Notes: a model not told the origin generated them from the sequence alone. A stretch of DNA of 64,000 bases from Heliocidaris erythrogramma (GCA_025617745.1 CM046854.1:57500258-57564257), one strand, 5' to 3'; shown: positions 43,690 to 56,040, counted from the stretch's first letter. Numbers and translations: made by a program.

Positions 43690-45400
43690 ATGGTGGCATG
43701 ATGACGCGCCGGGGTGGAAATGGGAGGTGCTCGAGTTCTTATGGCTCCTCCGGGGAGGGGGGCGGAAAAATCTATAAAGAATCCGCCGGTGATGGCCTCC
43801 CCAGCTGGGAGAAAAAGTTAAAGTCGACCACCTACCATGTCGGCTTGAACAAGCGCTCGGGAAAGCCTGTCGAAAGCTAGGCTTAGCCTGCGAACCAGAC
43901 TTTGACTTGCCCCTCTGAGAGCCACGACACCCTCTGGAAGGAGCTCTGTTGCGTCCACCCCCCTACGAGGAGGGTTTGGAGGAGTAGCAAATAGGAAGAG
44001 TTACTGTCACCCGACGATGTTGTCCTGAGGCGGGAACAATAACCCCCTGTTGGGTGGAGACTGGAGCCAGCTGGCGGGGAGCACGGAACTATTTGGCCAT
44101 CTCGCCAGCCTGTTTCCGTGCCTCGATTTCTCTCTGAAACACTGTGGCAAAATGCTCACCGAAAAGAGAGGGCCCCCGAGAAGGGACATCTTGGAAAAGT
44201 GACGGTAAGTCATGCTCCTTAACCCCAAGGGTTAAGGGCCAAAGCCTGCAGTGGTGCGTAACTGTATCGGCCGCACTAGACAGTTGTGACCACTGCAGAC
44301 CTGCAAAAGTGAGCAGAAGATCATCAATAACAAGCTTATCACCCTCAGTGATACTTGGCTCGTCCGTCCTGGCTCTGAGATTAGAAAGAGAGCCCTGGAA
44401 TGCGGCTAATCGCATGCCAGCTCTGATCTTATTACCAACGCTGCACCACCGGCTATCCTCAGCCTTGAATGAAGGGGATGTGGGGGTTATACACCTGCAG
44501 ACGTTGACCCACCCTCATAATCTCAGGAGAGACTTAGATTTGAAAAAGCTATCATGATCTTGGGTTCTGAAAGCAAAATCTTTGCCAAGACCCAGACCGG
44601 GGCGCTTACGAGGAAGCTCGGTCGCAACACAGTCATACTCCACTATGAAAACATCAGTGAGGGGAATACCCGCAGACGGAGTCTGTTGCCTGAACAATCA
44701 GGAGCTGAGTAGCTCAGACTAAGAAGGATCAGACGGGGAAGCAGCAGGCAATGCCTTGCTTATCTCAGGCCCCTTGTTTTCTTCTTCTTAGGCTTCTTCT
44801 TAGCTGGTTCAACAGGAGCCGAAGCTGCAGCCTACTTCTTGGGCATGTGACAGACTTCGGCTGGCTCTCCGAATCAAATTTGGAATTGGGAACCCAAACC
44901 TCACTGGAGGGATTGCTCGCCTGCCAATAGGGGATAGACCCCCGGTTGGCTAGGTCTGTCAGAGGTGCGCTTAGGGTTTTCACCCATAGCCGTGCACCCA
45001 CTACCCACACTAACCGAGCGACTAGAGGCTACAGTTGTGGGGTGGGCGCCAGTGGTCGTATAAGCACTGTCAGTGGTTTGTGGACGCATTACTACATCAC
45101 CTGCGGGCGGAGTTAGGTTACCTAACCCAGCGCACCCAGCCGACAAGGCCTGGTGCATAACCACAGACCGTCTATATTCTTGTTGGCTCGAGTCTCCCCA
45201 TGCAGCTGGAAGGACAGCCGGGTCACACTGCCCCCCCCCCCCCCCATCTGTAAGACCGGGGGTTAGGGTTTGAAAAACCCAGACCAACTTGGATGGTGCC
45301 AGTGAGTTGCCCCACAGTAGTGGCATGAATCTCCCCGCATGGCTGAGACAGCCAGGGAGCAAACTTCCCCCCTTCTCGTCTAAACAACCGGAGGTTAAGG
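43690..45400 (-). pseudogene. DIRS gag-like pseudogene and leader (copy C)
   Basis: Frames at 44089-44415 (MRLAAFQGSLSNLRARTDEP, FATVFQREIEARKQ) and 44515-44697 correspond to the middle of the copy B gag. The basic region and leader follow in broken form up to 45400, including a C run at 45232-45246. Multiple frameshifts. Confidence 0.72.
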
Positions 45401-46852
45401 TTTATAACACCTACAGTTGTCCTCAAAATTATTCATACCCCTTGGAAAATTTGAGATTTTTGCAAATTTAGCAAAAATGAAAGGGGAACTGGATTTACTT
45501 GCGCATCACTTGAATACATTTAGTTATCATCTACAAATGAATGCCGTTTCTGGTTTCAACTCATTTGCATAACAATAGAAAAAGTGAGTTATCCAAATTT
45601 GGTGATGTTCAAAATTATTCATACCCTTGGTGATTTATTGCCTTTGTCGATCAACGTGAATCAAATCCTATGTGATTAAACCTTGTAACCTTTCAGTACA
45701 TTGTCACAATGCTTCTGGAGGTCTCTTCTGAGATTGCAGGCCAATACCTGGTATCCAATGGCTTAATTTCCTTGAGGATGTTGTCCAGAGATGCCTTCAC
45801 CTGGTCTTCAAGGCATTCCTTGGATTTAAAGGAGATTTAATGTATACAAGGGGTGTAGTTATTGATTTTGTGGTTACGGGACTATGATATTAATATTTTC
45901 ATTCAGTTTTTCATTTACGTTAATGAAAATTTTGTGCTTACGAGGAAGTAAAACATTCTTCCTGGAGAGACCTTCCCTAGAGCCCTTCCCTGTTGCACTG
46001 TCTTAGATGGGGTTCGCCCTCATTATTTGGTTCCATTCTCAATTAGAGTGCTCAGGAAGGCCATGTTAGTGATGTTTAAGTCACTTCATGACCCTGATGC
46101 CAGGTCACCATTGATTACAGTATGTATCCTGTTAGCACCTTACACATCCCAAATTGACTTTTTATTGTGCCAATTTTCATATTTTTGATACTATCCTTGG
46201 TATGGTGGGTACAAGCCTTGATATCACTGGGCACTAAATTTATACCATATTCCCTCAATGGTACCAGCTGCAAAGCAAAAAATGCTACCACTTAGACGGC
46301 ACACAGGAAAATAAAGACAGTATTTAAACTTCACCAGAGTACCCACTTGTGAAGGACCTTATAGCAGGTGTCCATATCCAAGTGTGTCAGTTTGTGTAAC
46401 TGAACAAACTGCTTAAAATGGCACCAACTAACATTTAGACCTCTACCATGGCCTTCCTAAACATTCTTAATGAGAATGGAGCAAAAGTATGAGGGAAAAC
46501 TCACTCTCAGACAGTGCAACAGAGAAGGGCTCCAGGGAAGGTCTCTCGGAAGAGTGTTTTACTTCGTCTTCAGAGTAAAATTTTCATCAAATTAGCAGAA
46601 TACTGAATGAAAATAGCAGTATCATGGTCTCGTAACCACTAAGTCAATAACTACACCCCTTGTATACATTAAATCTCCTTCTAATCCAAGGAATGCTTTG
46701 AAGACCAGGTGAAGGCATCTCTGGACAACATCCTCAAGGAAATTAAGGGATTGGGTACCAGGTATTGGCCTGCTATCTCAGTAGACACCTCCAGAAGCAT
46801 TGGGACAGTGTAATCAAGTGAAATACAAGCTTTAATCACAAAGGCCCGAATT

Positions 46853-47010
46853 CACAAAGGTGGTTTCATTTGAAACCGTGGTTTCAAGAATACATGGATT
46901 TTTTTTTTACCATGGTTTCACCGAGTCTGTGATTCACAAACAGTGGACTCAAAAATCCACGGTTTCAAGCAGACCCACTGTTGAAACCATGGTTTGAAAC
47001 TCCGGTTGCA
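46853..47010. repeat. Subterminal GGTTTCAAACC-type repeats, left
   Basis: Multiple copies of the palindromic AAACC(A/G)TGGTTT and GTGGTTTCA words, mirrored at 51935-52135. Subterminal arrays like this are usual transposase-binding regions. Confidence 0.65.
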
Positions 47011-49541
47011 ACCGGAGGTAGGGATTTCCCCTTTTTTGCACTGCACTGAGCATGCTCAGTAAGATTGATCCAACAGTACCAGTATCCCAAGTTTTCCTTT
47101 TCAATTTATTGTCGTGTTTTTTTTAATAAACAAGGACGTGTGTATCGCAGCGCGCAGGGCGTATTTTGCATAATCCTTCCTGTGCTTGTCTCTTGAGTAG
47201 TAACAAGCATATATCATGCGCCATATCAATCGACGCGCGCGTTGTTGTCCGCGCGCACAGCCCAGCCTATATAGACCTTTGTTACTTCATTCAACAAAAA
47301 CAAATAGTAGCCTGCTATTAATTGCAGAGACGTAGACCGGACCGCGAAAACGTGTACGTACGAGCTGGATCTGGAGGGTCCGACCATAGACAAATTAAAA
47401 CTTATAGACGGAAAAGTAGCACCCGCGGATTGCCTCATTTGCATATAAGCTGTAGCGTCACCATTCAGTCTAAGCGTATTCGGCCCCGCCCATTTGGGGA
47501 CATTTCATTTTCCCGAAGCCCCCGATACCAAAAAAATATTGAAAAGTATCGAGAAACTCCTTATGCATTATTCATATTTGTTTTGCATACTCCGATTTAT
47601 CAAACTTTGATTGGACCGGACCATATGAATGTTCTTCAAAAGGGATGATTTGACCTCTCTTCGTCACTTCCACTGTGAATTTGACGTCACCCGCACAAAG
47701 TAAAAAAAGTTGTGGAAAGTTTAGAGGTGAGTACACCTGTATTTATGCTTAATTTTTCGAAAATTAGATTATATTTATAACAAGTTCTGCCATTGTGAGT
47801 AATCTGTTTCAATTTCTCTACATTTTGAAAGGATTCTACAGAGCTGTATGTCATGAAACAATGTGTAATCTACTCTCGAACTTTCAATTCAATTTTCGTC
47901 ATGAGCTAAATGTTGCAGCTCGATTCCCCTTACCACCCTGTCACTCGTGACGGCTTACCCGGACTTTCGGGCGGGACTATCTAGATACGTTTCGATAGAT
48001 GATCTATTGATTGATGTCAATGCCAATGGCTGACAGATTTCGTAAACCTCGAAATAGATCGAACTTAGTCTGTATTTCGATGATTTGGTTATCTAAGTTA
48101 GATGTAGACGCATAGACCCCGTTATATTCTGAAAGACAAAGGGCCCAGGTCCCTTTCTAATTAATTGATTCTGTAGTGTAGGCTGTTTTTTTCAGGATTT
48201 TTTTTTGAGAATGAGGAGGGGGTTTCATGTTGATACTAGTATTTTCCAGAGACCAGTCCAGGTCAAGGTTTACTTTGTGTACATGTTACACAGTTTGCTA
48301 ATGCAGGGTTGTAATTTTAACGTAGTGGTTCTTAGTAAAAGTTAATTTGCTTAGGTGTACTAATGTTAGATGAGCTTTGGCCCACTTTTTTCTTCTAAAG
48401 TTGAGCCAAGGCTAGCTAGGCAAGCATCTAATGTTCTAGACCGAATGAAAGACAGAAATTTCGGTCTAGGCTAGCATCATGATGATGAGGTTTTATATTT
48501 TTTACATTTCAAGAGAGAGAGAGAGAGGGGTGGGGGGGGGGGGGGGTACATAAATTAGGGTTGATTCTAGACCAGAATCAAAGGCCTTTTTAAAGAGGTA
48601 ATAAATCTCCCCTGAGTATTACTAATAGCTGGATGGCCTTTGTTTCAGTATTGCATTCATTAGTCTCATCATGTTGACTTTGAGTTCCATCAGATAAACA
48701 TGGCAAGGAACTAACCTGTGGCTGATCTACTTGAAGATCTATGAGGTCTCCTTACATAACTTAACAACTGTTGGAGGTGCCGGATGAAGTGGAAAGTCCT
48801 ACTATTAAAGACTTTGATGAGACATGAGAAATAAACAGGTAAGTCTAGACCTTTACTGGGCTAGGGACTAGACCTAACTAGTTAGACCTATACCTATTAC
48901 AGCTAAAAATTATAGACTAGGTCTGGTGGTGGTAGTGGATCCAGGATCACTTAACTGGGGAGGGAGGTGGGGGGGGGTGATGATGTGTTCACAATAAATA
49001 GTGGCATTTTTAGTTAACATTGTCCAACCAAAACAACAATAAATTATTTTTTTTCTTCTGATGAATGGACAATTCATTTGTCATTTTTCCTTTACCCATT
49101 TATCCATGATATTATTATTTTCATTATTATTGTTATCATTATGATCATTATTATTGTTAGTAGTAGTAGTAGTAATATTAGGGCAAAATATGACACTATT
49201 GATTAGAGTCCATAAATCTATTGTAATAGTCTCCTGTTTGAAAAGATGAAGAGGGTGAGGATGAGTGTTTGTGTGATTTTTTTCTTAATACAGGATAATG
49301 CTTCTCTACCTCATCTATTCTACAACAGATGATTATGATGATGATGAAGAGGAATGCTTACCTACTGAGAATGAAAACAAATTCTGACAGGAACAATTAC
49401 TACTTAGCTGCTTCAGTTTTGCATGGTAGGCATATGCTTCAAGAGTAAGATTGCTATCAGCCTTCAGGGGCGTCAATGTGTTTTTCGGAGGGGTGGGCAA
49501 AACAGCCTAATAGCACCCTTCATGATTTTTTTTCAATGCCT
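47011..49541. other. Harbinger-like element interior, left part
   Basis: 47140-47710 is locally CpG-rich and ends in a donor-like AGAGGTGAGTACAC; a second donor-like AACAGGTAAGT lies near 48837. These could be transcribed non-coding exons. Low-complexity tracts include a GAGAGA/G run at 48512-48546 and an ATT-rich run at 49110-49175. No protein motif is recognised. Confidence 0.4.
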
Positions 49542-49546
49542 CTTAA

Positions 49547-49839
49547 AGGGATACGCAACCGGGCGGCCGTGGGGAAAGTCAGGATTGCGTAAGCTCCATT
49601 CACTCGTACACAAAGTTTGTGCGTCGAACGCGTCCGTTGGACTAAGTAGGATTACATTTCGACTGCACGAAGCCGACCGAATCTCGCACGAGAGCTCGAG
49701 CTCAAGTGAAGCGTACATGTTTGTGCGGTGACCAGTCTATCCGAGGTTTGCGCCCCGAGGGGCAACGGCATGATCAGGTAACGATCACGGTGCCCTCTCG
49801 CGGCATTAAAACGTCCACAATCTGCGGTTGAGTATCCCT
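49547..49839. mobile_element. TTAA-flanked MITE
   Basis: AGGGATACGCAACCG at the left mirrors CGGTTGAGTATCCCT at the right, and TTAA lies on both sides (49543-49546 and 49840-49843). A TTAA duplication is characteristic of piggyBac-type transposition. Internally GC-rich and CpG-rich, unlike its surroundings. A fourth nesting level: MITE in Harbinger-like in Tc1-like in DIRS. Confidence 0.72.
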
Positions 49840-49843
49840 TTAA

Positions 49844-51930
49844 TTACCAGCTTCTCCAAAGTAACATGAGTCAGGGAAATATATATATATTTTTTTTTGG
49901 GGGGGGGCAAAACTATATTATTTGCCCTCCTACTGCCCACTTACCACCCCATAATCAACGCCCCTGGTTGCTATTAGTACCTCAATACAATCAAGGTACA
50001 CATTTTTTGGTTTAAGAAGCCATTTTCTTGTGATTTAGTTTCTTTTGAATAGCCTTGAAAATTTTATCTGTCCAACTGGACAAACTTCTTTCCTCTTTAA
50101 ATACTTTTGAGAATTCCCACTTATTATTCTATTAATTTCATTTAAAGAGTCATTGTTAACTATTAATAGGAAACTGTAAATATCAGTCTTTTTTTTCAAA
50201 TTCCAATTGTTACTTGTTAAATTATAAATACACAATGGATGCTATTTTCTAAAATCTTTCCTCTTTTCTTTCAACAGACATGGATTTCTACTTCAGCTCT
50301 TCAGTGAAATAGACCCCTGGTTTGATAAACATCTATTTCTTCATACTGAAATCATACCTGGATTCCAGTCTAATATGCATCATTAGAATGGCGGAAGAGG
50401 AGTTTTAAAGTTCTTCAATTATATCTTAACCATCTTACCCACCCCCTCCCCATGTCAAATGTTGCAGTCACATGCAGCCATTTTGTGTAGTAGCTCGTTA
50501 TTGTGAGGAGGTCTTCCTCTTCTATGTGGCCTAGTGACATTACATGGCCGCTAATGAAATAAAGATAAGCACTTCTCACCATGTATAACAAATTAATAAT
50601 AATAATTAACTGATTCTATGAATTTGTGCTAATTGAATTATTATTCTATTATTGATCTACAGAGAAAATCCATACTATTCAACACTTTATTTCAGGGATG
50701 CCACTTTTCAGACAAAAGTAGGAATTCCTACTTTATCAACATATTTTTAGCCATAGAAAACCACTTTTTATGTACACAAGGGCCCATTCTAGATGATTTT
50801 CCCACTTTTTTTTATCAATTCTAATTGGCATCCCTGTTATTTAGATTAAAACTATAGAATTAGATCTGTGTGTGTGTTTCTCCCCCCCCCCCCCCCCTTT
50901 TTCTTTAGTTAGACTTTTAATACTAATATGCAATATATATGTACCAACTAAAAGGAAGATGAATCATTTAATTAATATTTCTTAGAACTGTCAACAAGAC
51001 TCAACATTATCTTTGTTTTTCAAGAGTATTACATGGTGTGTGTGTTGAACAAAATTATAGATGGTCATTTATTTCTTTTAATTATTATATCTTCTTTTGT
51101 GGGGTATAGTGGGTAAATAAATTAATCGTATCTATTTCTCCAGTGAAAATTCAAATATTTTACCTCTTGACTAGGGATTGAAATTAATAATGTATGATTC
51201 ATTTAGATTGAAATTCATATTTTTTTAAATGCATGTACATATTTGTTCTACTGTCAAGATGAGAATGATATTATATGACCTTGACAAGTCAGCTGTAATG
51301 GAACTCTTGAAAGAGTAAGGAAAAGAATTAAACGTATATTTAAGAAGTAAGACAATGTCTAAACATCTCTAAAGACTGTTCTCATTTCTGCATGTAGGAA
51401 AATATTAATTAATTATGTGAGAAAATCTAACTGTATTTCCGATTCGACATGTGCAAATAATTGCACCTTAAATCTTGATTGTAAGAAAGATATATGTAAT
51501 TGAAAATTTGTATGTGAACATGATAAAGGTCATCTCGCGTTATATCAATAACAACTATACGGTTGTCATTGACTCGTCTTTGTTTGTTGTGATCAGGGAC
51601 ACCAAAATACACGCACGGGACTAAAGAATTAACCAGAGTGCGATTTTTTTTTCTCCACCAGCTGCACACTGGCGCTAGGCTCCAAACAGCATGCTTTTAT
51701 GAAGTATTTTTTAATTTTCTGCGCAACACGATACGTACAGATAAGAAGAAAAGAAATTTCTAAATTAAATATCACTTGGAATCGGTAAATTACTTACGAT
51801 TTCCTTCCAGCTTGGGCTCGGGAAAGTATGCTAGCTCCTCAATTTTTGTTGCGAGAAAATTTCTTTCCGCAGCGTTCACGATCGATCATGATCAGCCGGC
51901 CGGTTGATGATGTCTGCAGCCTAAATGCTG
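49844..51930. other. Harbinger-like element interior, right part
   Basis: AT-rich DNA with a C run near 50883-50898 and short frames lacking family motifs (for example 51427-51669 minus). A GC-richer patch with GCCGGCCGG lies near 51893. Confidence 0.4.
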
Positions 51931-52560
51931 CACTCTGATTGGTTAAAACCGTGGTTTCACCTGAATCCACGGTTTCAGACCACCCCAAACAGTTGACTCA
52001 AAATGATGACGTAAAATCCGTGGGTGAAACCATGGTTTCACTTGAAACCACCTTTGTGAATCGCAGATTTGAATCCATGGTCTAAACCATGGTTTCAAAC
52101 CACTGGTTTGAAACCATGGTTTTGACTGAAACCACCTTTGTGGGCCAAAGGATTTGATCCATAATGATCAGCAAAGTCAATGAATCACCAAGGGTATGAA
52201 TAATTTTGAACATCACCAAATTTGGATAACTCACTCTTTCTATTGTTATGCAAATGAGGTGAAACCAGAAACAGCATTCATTTGTAGATGATCACTAAAT
52301 GTATTTAAGTGATGTGCAAGTAAATCCCAGTTCCCCTTTCATTTGTGCAAAAAACGCAAAAATCTCCAATTTTGCAAGGGGTATGAATAATTTTGAGGAC
52401 GACTGTAAACCTCTAGAGTCTGATGCCACAGGCTCCGAGGTTGGCGTTTTCATATTGACTGATGCCACCCGCCCCGATGTTGGCAATTTCTGCGGGGTAA
52501 CAGCACCAGGCAACTTACCTGCAGCAAACCTGCTGAAAAGACAGAATATACCTGTTTCAG

Positions 52561-52876
52561 AAGCGCTGTGTACTTGAAATACCCTAAACGCATATTAAAA
52601 CTCCACAAACATACCGTTTTTTCCATTTTTTTTGGTTTTTGACATTCTAAACGCGTCATGCGTCACGCGCCTTAGTCGGTAAAAACTACCCTTTTCACAC
52701 GTTTTTTGGGTCGCGCTTGTGTACAGCTATATAGTTGAGTGGCCCCCCTGGGATATACATGTACATTTGAAAGATGCAAATTCTTCTTGGGTCTCGTTTA
52801 GAACATTTCAGTGCTTATGGGTAGACAATATAGCTTCTCGAACCATTCAACATTACTGAACAGATAAATAACGTAC
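52561..52876. other. Possible DIRS leader remnant, then intron
   Basis: After the last recognisable DIRS leader sequence the DNA contains ACGCGTCATGCGTCACGCG and becomes intron-like near exon 4. No gene signal besides the exon. Confidence 0.35.
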
Positions 52877-52952
52877 TGTGATTCTGCTTTTTCTGTTACT
52901 ACTGCTGCTCCTTCTGTTTTTAATGCTCCTGCTGCTGCTGCTCTGGATTTAT
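52877..52952 (-). CDS. Host gene exon 4: Ala/Glu-rich linker
   Basis: Acceptor TTTTACAG and donor TCACA|GTACGT bound 76 nt (phase 1 in, phase 2 out). It reads KSRAAAAGALKTEGAAVV and TEKAES, a low-complexity, probably helical linker between the LRR part and ZU5. Codon phase fits both the 56-nt exon before it and the 44-nt exon after it. The 76 nt are supported by splice sites and phase, not by a domain. Confidence 0.5.
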
Positions 52953-53516
52953 CTGTAAAACATGAATTCAATTCAATTAAATTCAACAATAATCCATGTA
53001 CATGTATGTAATAATAATAATCTCTGGGTTTGGGTTGTTTTTGCAATCAAGTTCTGGTAAGTCACTCACTTCATCAACATGTGAATAAGGCCAGCCAGGT
53101 GTGTTGAGTGAATGTAATCAATATCACTCATAAAAGTTTTAAATATGTCATGGAACTGGTACAATCGCACCTACATTGTACGTAGTAATTAATCCATAAA
53201 TAAATTCACTGAAATTTGTGTGCAAATATAGTATTATATCGTAGCTTGGCGAAACACAATGGCGCATAAAGACACAAGAAAGACGCAAAGCGGAAAATTG
53301 TTAGTTTTGTCTGTGGTTCTAAAAGTAGAATCAGACTATTTCTAGGACCTCACTTTATTCCTCAAGTCATAATCTTTCCAAGGAAACCAGACTTTGCAAT
53401 TTATCACTCCCCACTCAATATCTGCTCTAAGGCTTTACAATGTATATATGTGGATGTACATGTATCACACATTATGAAACAAATAAAGGAACATGTTATT
53501 TTCAAAAAGTAATTAC

Positions 53517-53572
53517 CTTCTATTGTAGTGGTTGATTGAATCACCTTGGACATCGACTGAGGTGTTTTCCGC
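53517..53572 (-). CDS. Host gene exon 3: 56-nt linker exon
   Basis: Acceptor TCTCTAG and donor AAG|GTAATT. It reads RKTPQSMSKVIQSTTTIE, Ser/Thr-rich, and joins the LRR exon at 57109-57206 through a split Gly codon. Its acceptor context and phases match those of the 44-nt exon at 39118-39161. Confidence 0.5.
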
Positions 53573-53659
53573 CTAGAGATCAGCATAAAATTTAAATTGA
53601 AAAAATTAAAAACAAGATGAATGCGACTGCGTCTCCTACATGTATATGCCTCCACCTAA

Positions 53660-54060
53660 ATTCAGTTGATGGCTGTTTTTGAAATATTGTGATAACCAGA
53701 ATAAAAAGCCTCTAATTACATGTTAATTGACCTCTTTGATATTTGACCTTACACCTTACATGTAATAACCCATAAGTCTGATCACTTTATCTTCTTCTAG
53801 TCATGAATACAAAATAGTTGAGATACATGTATGGTGATAACAAAGGTAAAAAAACATTAATTTCACATACACCTGCATAATGACCCGTATGACCTGTCAC
53901 TTTTGACCTACAATAATAATAATAATATAGAGAATTTATAATGCGCCAACTCCACATGACTAATGTGCTCAAGGCGCATCAGTTCGTCTCATTATGGTGA
54001 TGCATACAATGTACTCGTTCCAAGTTTGAAGTTTATGGATCAAATGGTGCTTGAGATAAG
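53660..54060 (+). repeat. Dispersed-repeat copy
   Basis: GAAATATTGTGATAACCAGA, TTGACCTCTTTGAT and CATAATGACCC...GACCTGTCAC repeat the units seen at 19376 and 39310. A (AAT)n run at 53911-53929 and GCGCCAACTCCACATGACTAATGTGCTCAAGGCGC, a hairpin-forming motif, are embedded. Confidence 0.5.
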
Positions 54061-54065
54061 ATAAA

Positions 54066-54360
54066 GTCTGCTAAGATTATTTTGTCCGGGAAAGTATGAG
54101 GTAATCGGGACAATGTGGTTCGTCCGACACCACCTCCATAACTGGGTGGCCAGAGAGTTCAAGGAAACTGAGCGAGATCCACCCTGAGAATAGATGTAGG
54201 CAGCAAACTGTTGTGTTGTCCGTGAGGATAAGCATGGAGAGCCCCCTAATCGTGCGCTTGAAATGGCATAGCGACATGAATGCCTCCAGCATTTCAAGCA
54301 ATTGATATGGGGAATGGTGTGCAGAAGAAACCAGTCAACAGAAAACATCTTGCCGCGCAA
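54066..54360 (-). pseudogene. DIRS RNase H fragment (element E)
   Basis: It reads AYIYSQGGSRSVSLNSLATQ and LWRWCRTNHIVPITSYFPGQ, NNLSR, parallel to the copy B sequence around NRQGGTRSVALNALAAQLWR. The N-terminal half of the domain and the catalytic first Asp are missing. Confidence 0.75.
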
Positions 54361-54369
54361 TGGCCACCG

Positions 54370-54650
54370 CCACCCTGAAGGGACTCATCCGTCGAGATAG
54401 GTACTGACGGAAGACGAATACTGACGGAGCCGGATACCGGCCAACCGGGGCCAGAAATCGGCAAACCGGGGCCGGATACCGACAACCCGAGACCAGAACC
54501 GGTAATCCAGGGTCGGATACCATCGAACCAAAACCGGATAGACCCGGTACATGGTTCGATTACCAGAACCGGTAATCCAGGGTCGGATACCATCGAACCA
54601 AAACCGGATAGACCCGGTACATGGTTCGATTCACCCACGCCGACGGACCT
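54370..54650 (-). repeat. Displaced 21-bp minisatellite
   Basis: About six units of the form CGGATACCGGCCAACCGGGGC followed by two copies of GGATAGACCCGGTACATGG. It duplicates the leader array at 56040-56250 and has been moved between RNase H and RT sequence. Confidence 0.75.
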
Positions 54651-54716
54651 CAGTATATGAGGAGGGGTAATAACCCGTTCTTCTCGATATGTATCGGGTT
54701 ACGAAACACACGTCCT

Positions 54717-55133
54717 TCAAATCGAGTGAAATCGCAAAATTGTCCGCTTGATTGCCGGCAGAAAGGTCACTAGCGTATCCATCCGGAAGCGTTCCGGGGG
54801 GATGAAGGTGTTGATGACCTTCATATTGAGGGCTGTTCTCAGCTTCCCCGAGCATTTTGGAAACGCAAAGATCGGGGGGAGACACAGAAGAGGGCGGTCT
54901 CTCACCTTCTCTATAGTGCCCTTCTCCAGCAGCAACTGTATCTCGGCCGAGATATGCTGCTGATGAAGGGCGGATGAGGCTTGCAGGCGAATACAGATTG
55001 CGTCGTGCGGGACAGGCTCTGCAAGACCTGTGAAGCAGTCGTCTCGCACGACTGAGAGAACGAAGCCCTCTTCGGTAATTGCTTCCCAAGCGGGGAGGAA
55101 AATCTGGAGCCGTCCGCCTACCTGGTGATCCAC
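54717..55133 (-). pseudogene. DIRS RT N-terminal fragment (element E)
   Basis: It reads VGGRLQIFLPAWEAITEEGF, VLSVVRDDCFTG, HISAEIQLLLEKGTIEKVRD and PPIFAFPKCSGKLRTALNMK, matching residues 40-160 of the copy B polymerase. The frame ends before the first catalytic Asp region. Confidence 0.8.
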
Positions 55134-55139
55134 TGCTCG

Positions 55140-56040
55140 GAGCGCAAAAAGGCCTGCTTGGGCTTGGCCGGAGCCTTGCCGCAGGCCCTATCCTGGGGAA
55201 TCCCTGCCAAGACGGAGGGGATATCCTTATCCAGAACCCCTAAGGACGAGAGAGCCAATTCTCTCCTAGAGTTCGTGGCCTAACAGCCGCAATGGCCAGG
55301 TGCGACCACAGAGATCCGTCAAAGCAAGCAGGATCTCATCCATAGGATGACCGTCAAACTTGGAAACCTGAAGTTCCCGAGAACTGACCCTAAGGCTGAT
55401 TAGGACCCCGGGTAGGCGTGAGCCACATGCCAGCTCTGGCCTGTGTCTTAAAGTTGGGTGCAGGCCTATACTTGGCTGTGTAACCCATACTTGAAGTTCA
55501 CGCCAAGTCTCGCCCAAACATGTCTGGTGTCGGGCGAGAAAGACCTCCGGTGGAAAAACCAACTGAATATTGGGGTCGGAAAGCGAATCCCACGGCAAGG
55601 GGATGCTTACCAAGAGTTGAAGCCACGGGCAGTGATACCTGTTCAACTTTGCCCGCATAGGCAGCCTTGGAGTCGTCAGTAAGGGGTATCCCTGATGATG
55701 GGACCCTTTGCCTGAAGAGAAGAGAGGCCCGAGCCGAGTCCGACTGGGCCGGCGGGAAGTCTCAGGTTAGTATCTCTTCAAAAGAGCCTGCGAGTCGGCT
55801 GCCAAACCACAAAAGTATTGGGGGGCCGCACTGGATTGTGACTCGGAGTCAGAGTCAACATCAGGGCAGGATGTTGTGATAAAGCTGGTCTCCATAGGGG
55901 GCTGGTGCGTCCATGAACCATAAGTCTTCTCACTGGGAGGGGCACTATGTGCCGCTGGGGTAGGAGCAGCTCTGGCCGGGAGGCTCTGGGCTTGCCGGAT
56001 AGTATTGAGCCAGCGTGAGCAAGTAGCTCTTGAGAGCCAG
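55140..56040 (-). pseudogene. Gag-like region of element E
   Basis: Broken minus frames over the place where gag should lie. A frame at 55266-55658 is open for 130 residues. There is no block that I can align confidently with the copy B gag, so the assignment rests on position. Confidence 0.4.

Larger units (their letters stand above)
46843..52146. mobile_element. Harbinger-like 5.3-kb element
   Basis: The left end GGCCCGAATTCACAAAGGTGG and the inverse of GGCCCACAAAGGTGGTTTC at the right are flanked by AAA on both sides (46840-46842 and 52147-52149). The empty site can be read in the other arm of the host palindrome, where three bases stand between the same flanks, confirming a 3-bp duplication. 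Subterminal regions are dense in AAACCATGGTTT palindromes. A 3-bp duplication and GGCC-type ends fit PIF/Harbinger, but no transposase or Myb-like frame is recognised in the interior. Confidence 0.75.
45414..52405. mobile_element. Palindromic Tc1-like element, itself interrupted
   Basis: The ends CAGTTGTCCTCAAAATTATT and the inverse of CAGTCGTCCTCAAAATTATT, flanked by TA (45412-45413 and 52406-52407), identify a Tc1/mariner insertion in DIRS copy C. Without the nested element it is about 1.69 kb. Arms of about 660 bp (45414-46068, and 46443-46842 plus 52147-52405) surround a 370-bp spacer, and the arms are diverged. Fragments such as CTGGACAACATCCTCAAGGA are open but not secure transposase. 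Non-autonomous. Confidence 0.85.
41819..52560 (-). mobile_element. DIRS copy C, split by a Tc1-like element
   Basis: The low end AAATTTGTAAAATCAGC, terminal repeat and internal complementary region (42090-42180) match copies A and B but are more diverged. Recombinase, RT tail and gag pieces follow to about 45413. After the 7-kb insertion 45414-52405 the leader resumes (GATGCCACAGGCTCCGAGGT, then CAGGCAACTTACCTGCAG), matching 6225-6360 of copy A. Most of RT-RNase H is deleted near 43640-43680, and the 5' terminal repeat beyond about 52560 is not recognisable. The oldest of the three related copies. Confidence 0.82.

Noticed and set aside
47226..47648. Transposase gene in the Harbinger-like element
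   Set aside because: The frames lack any catalytic or Myb-like motif. GC-rich DNA simply has fewer stops.
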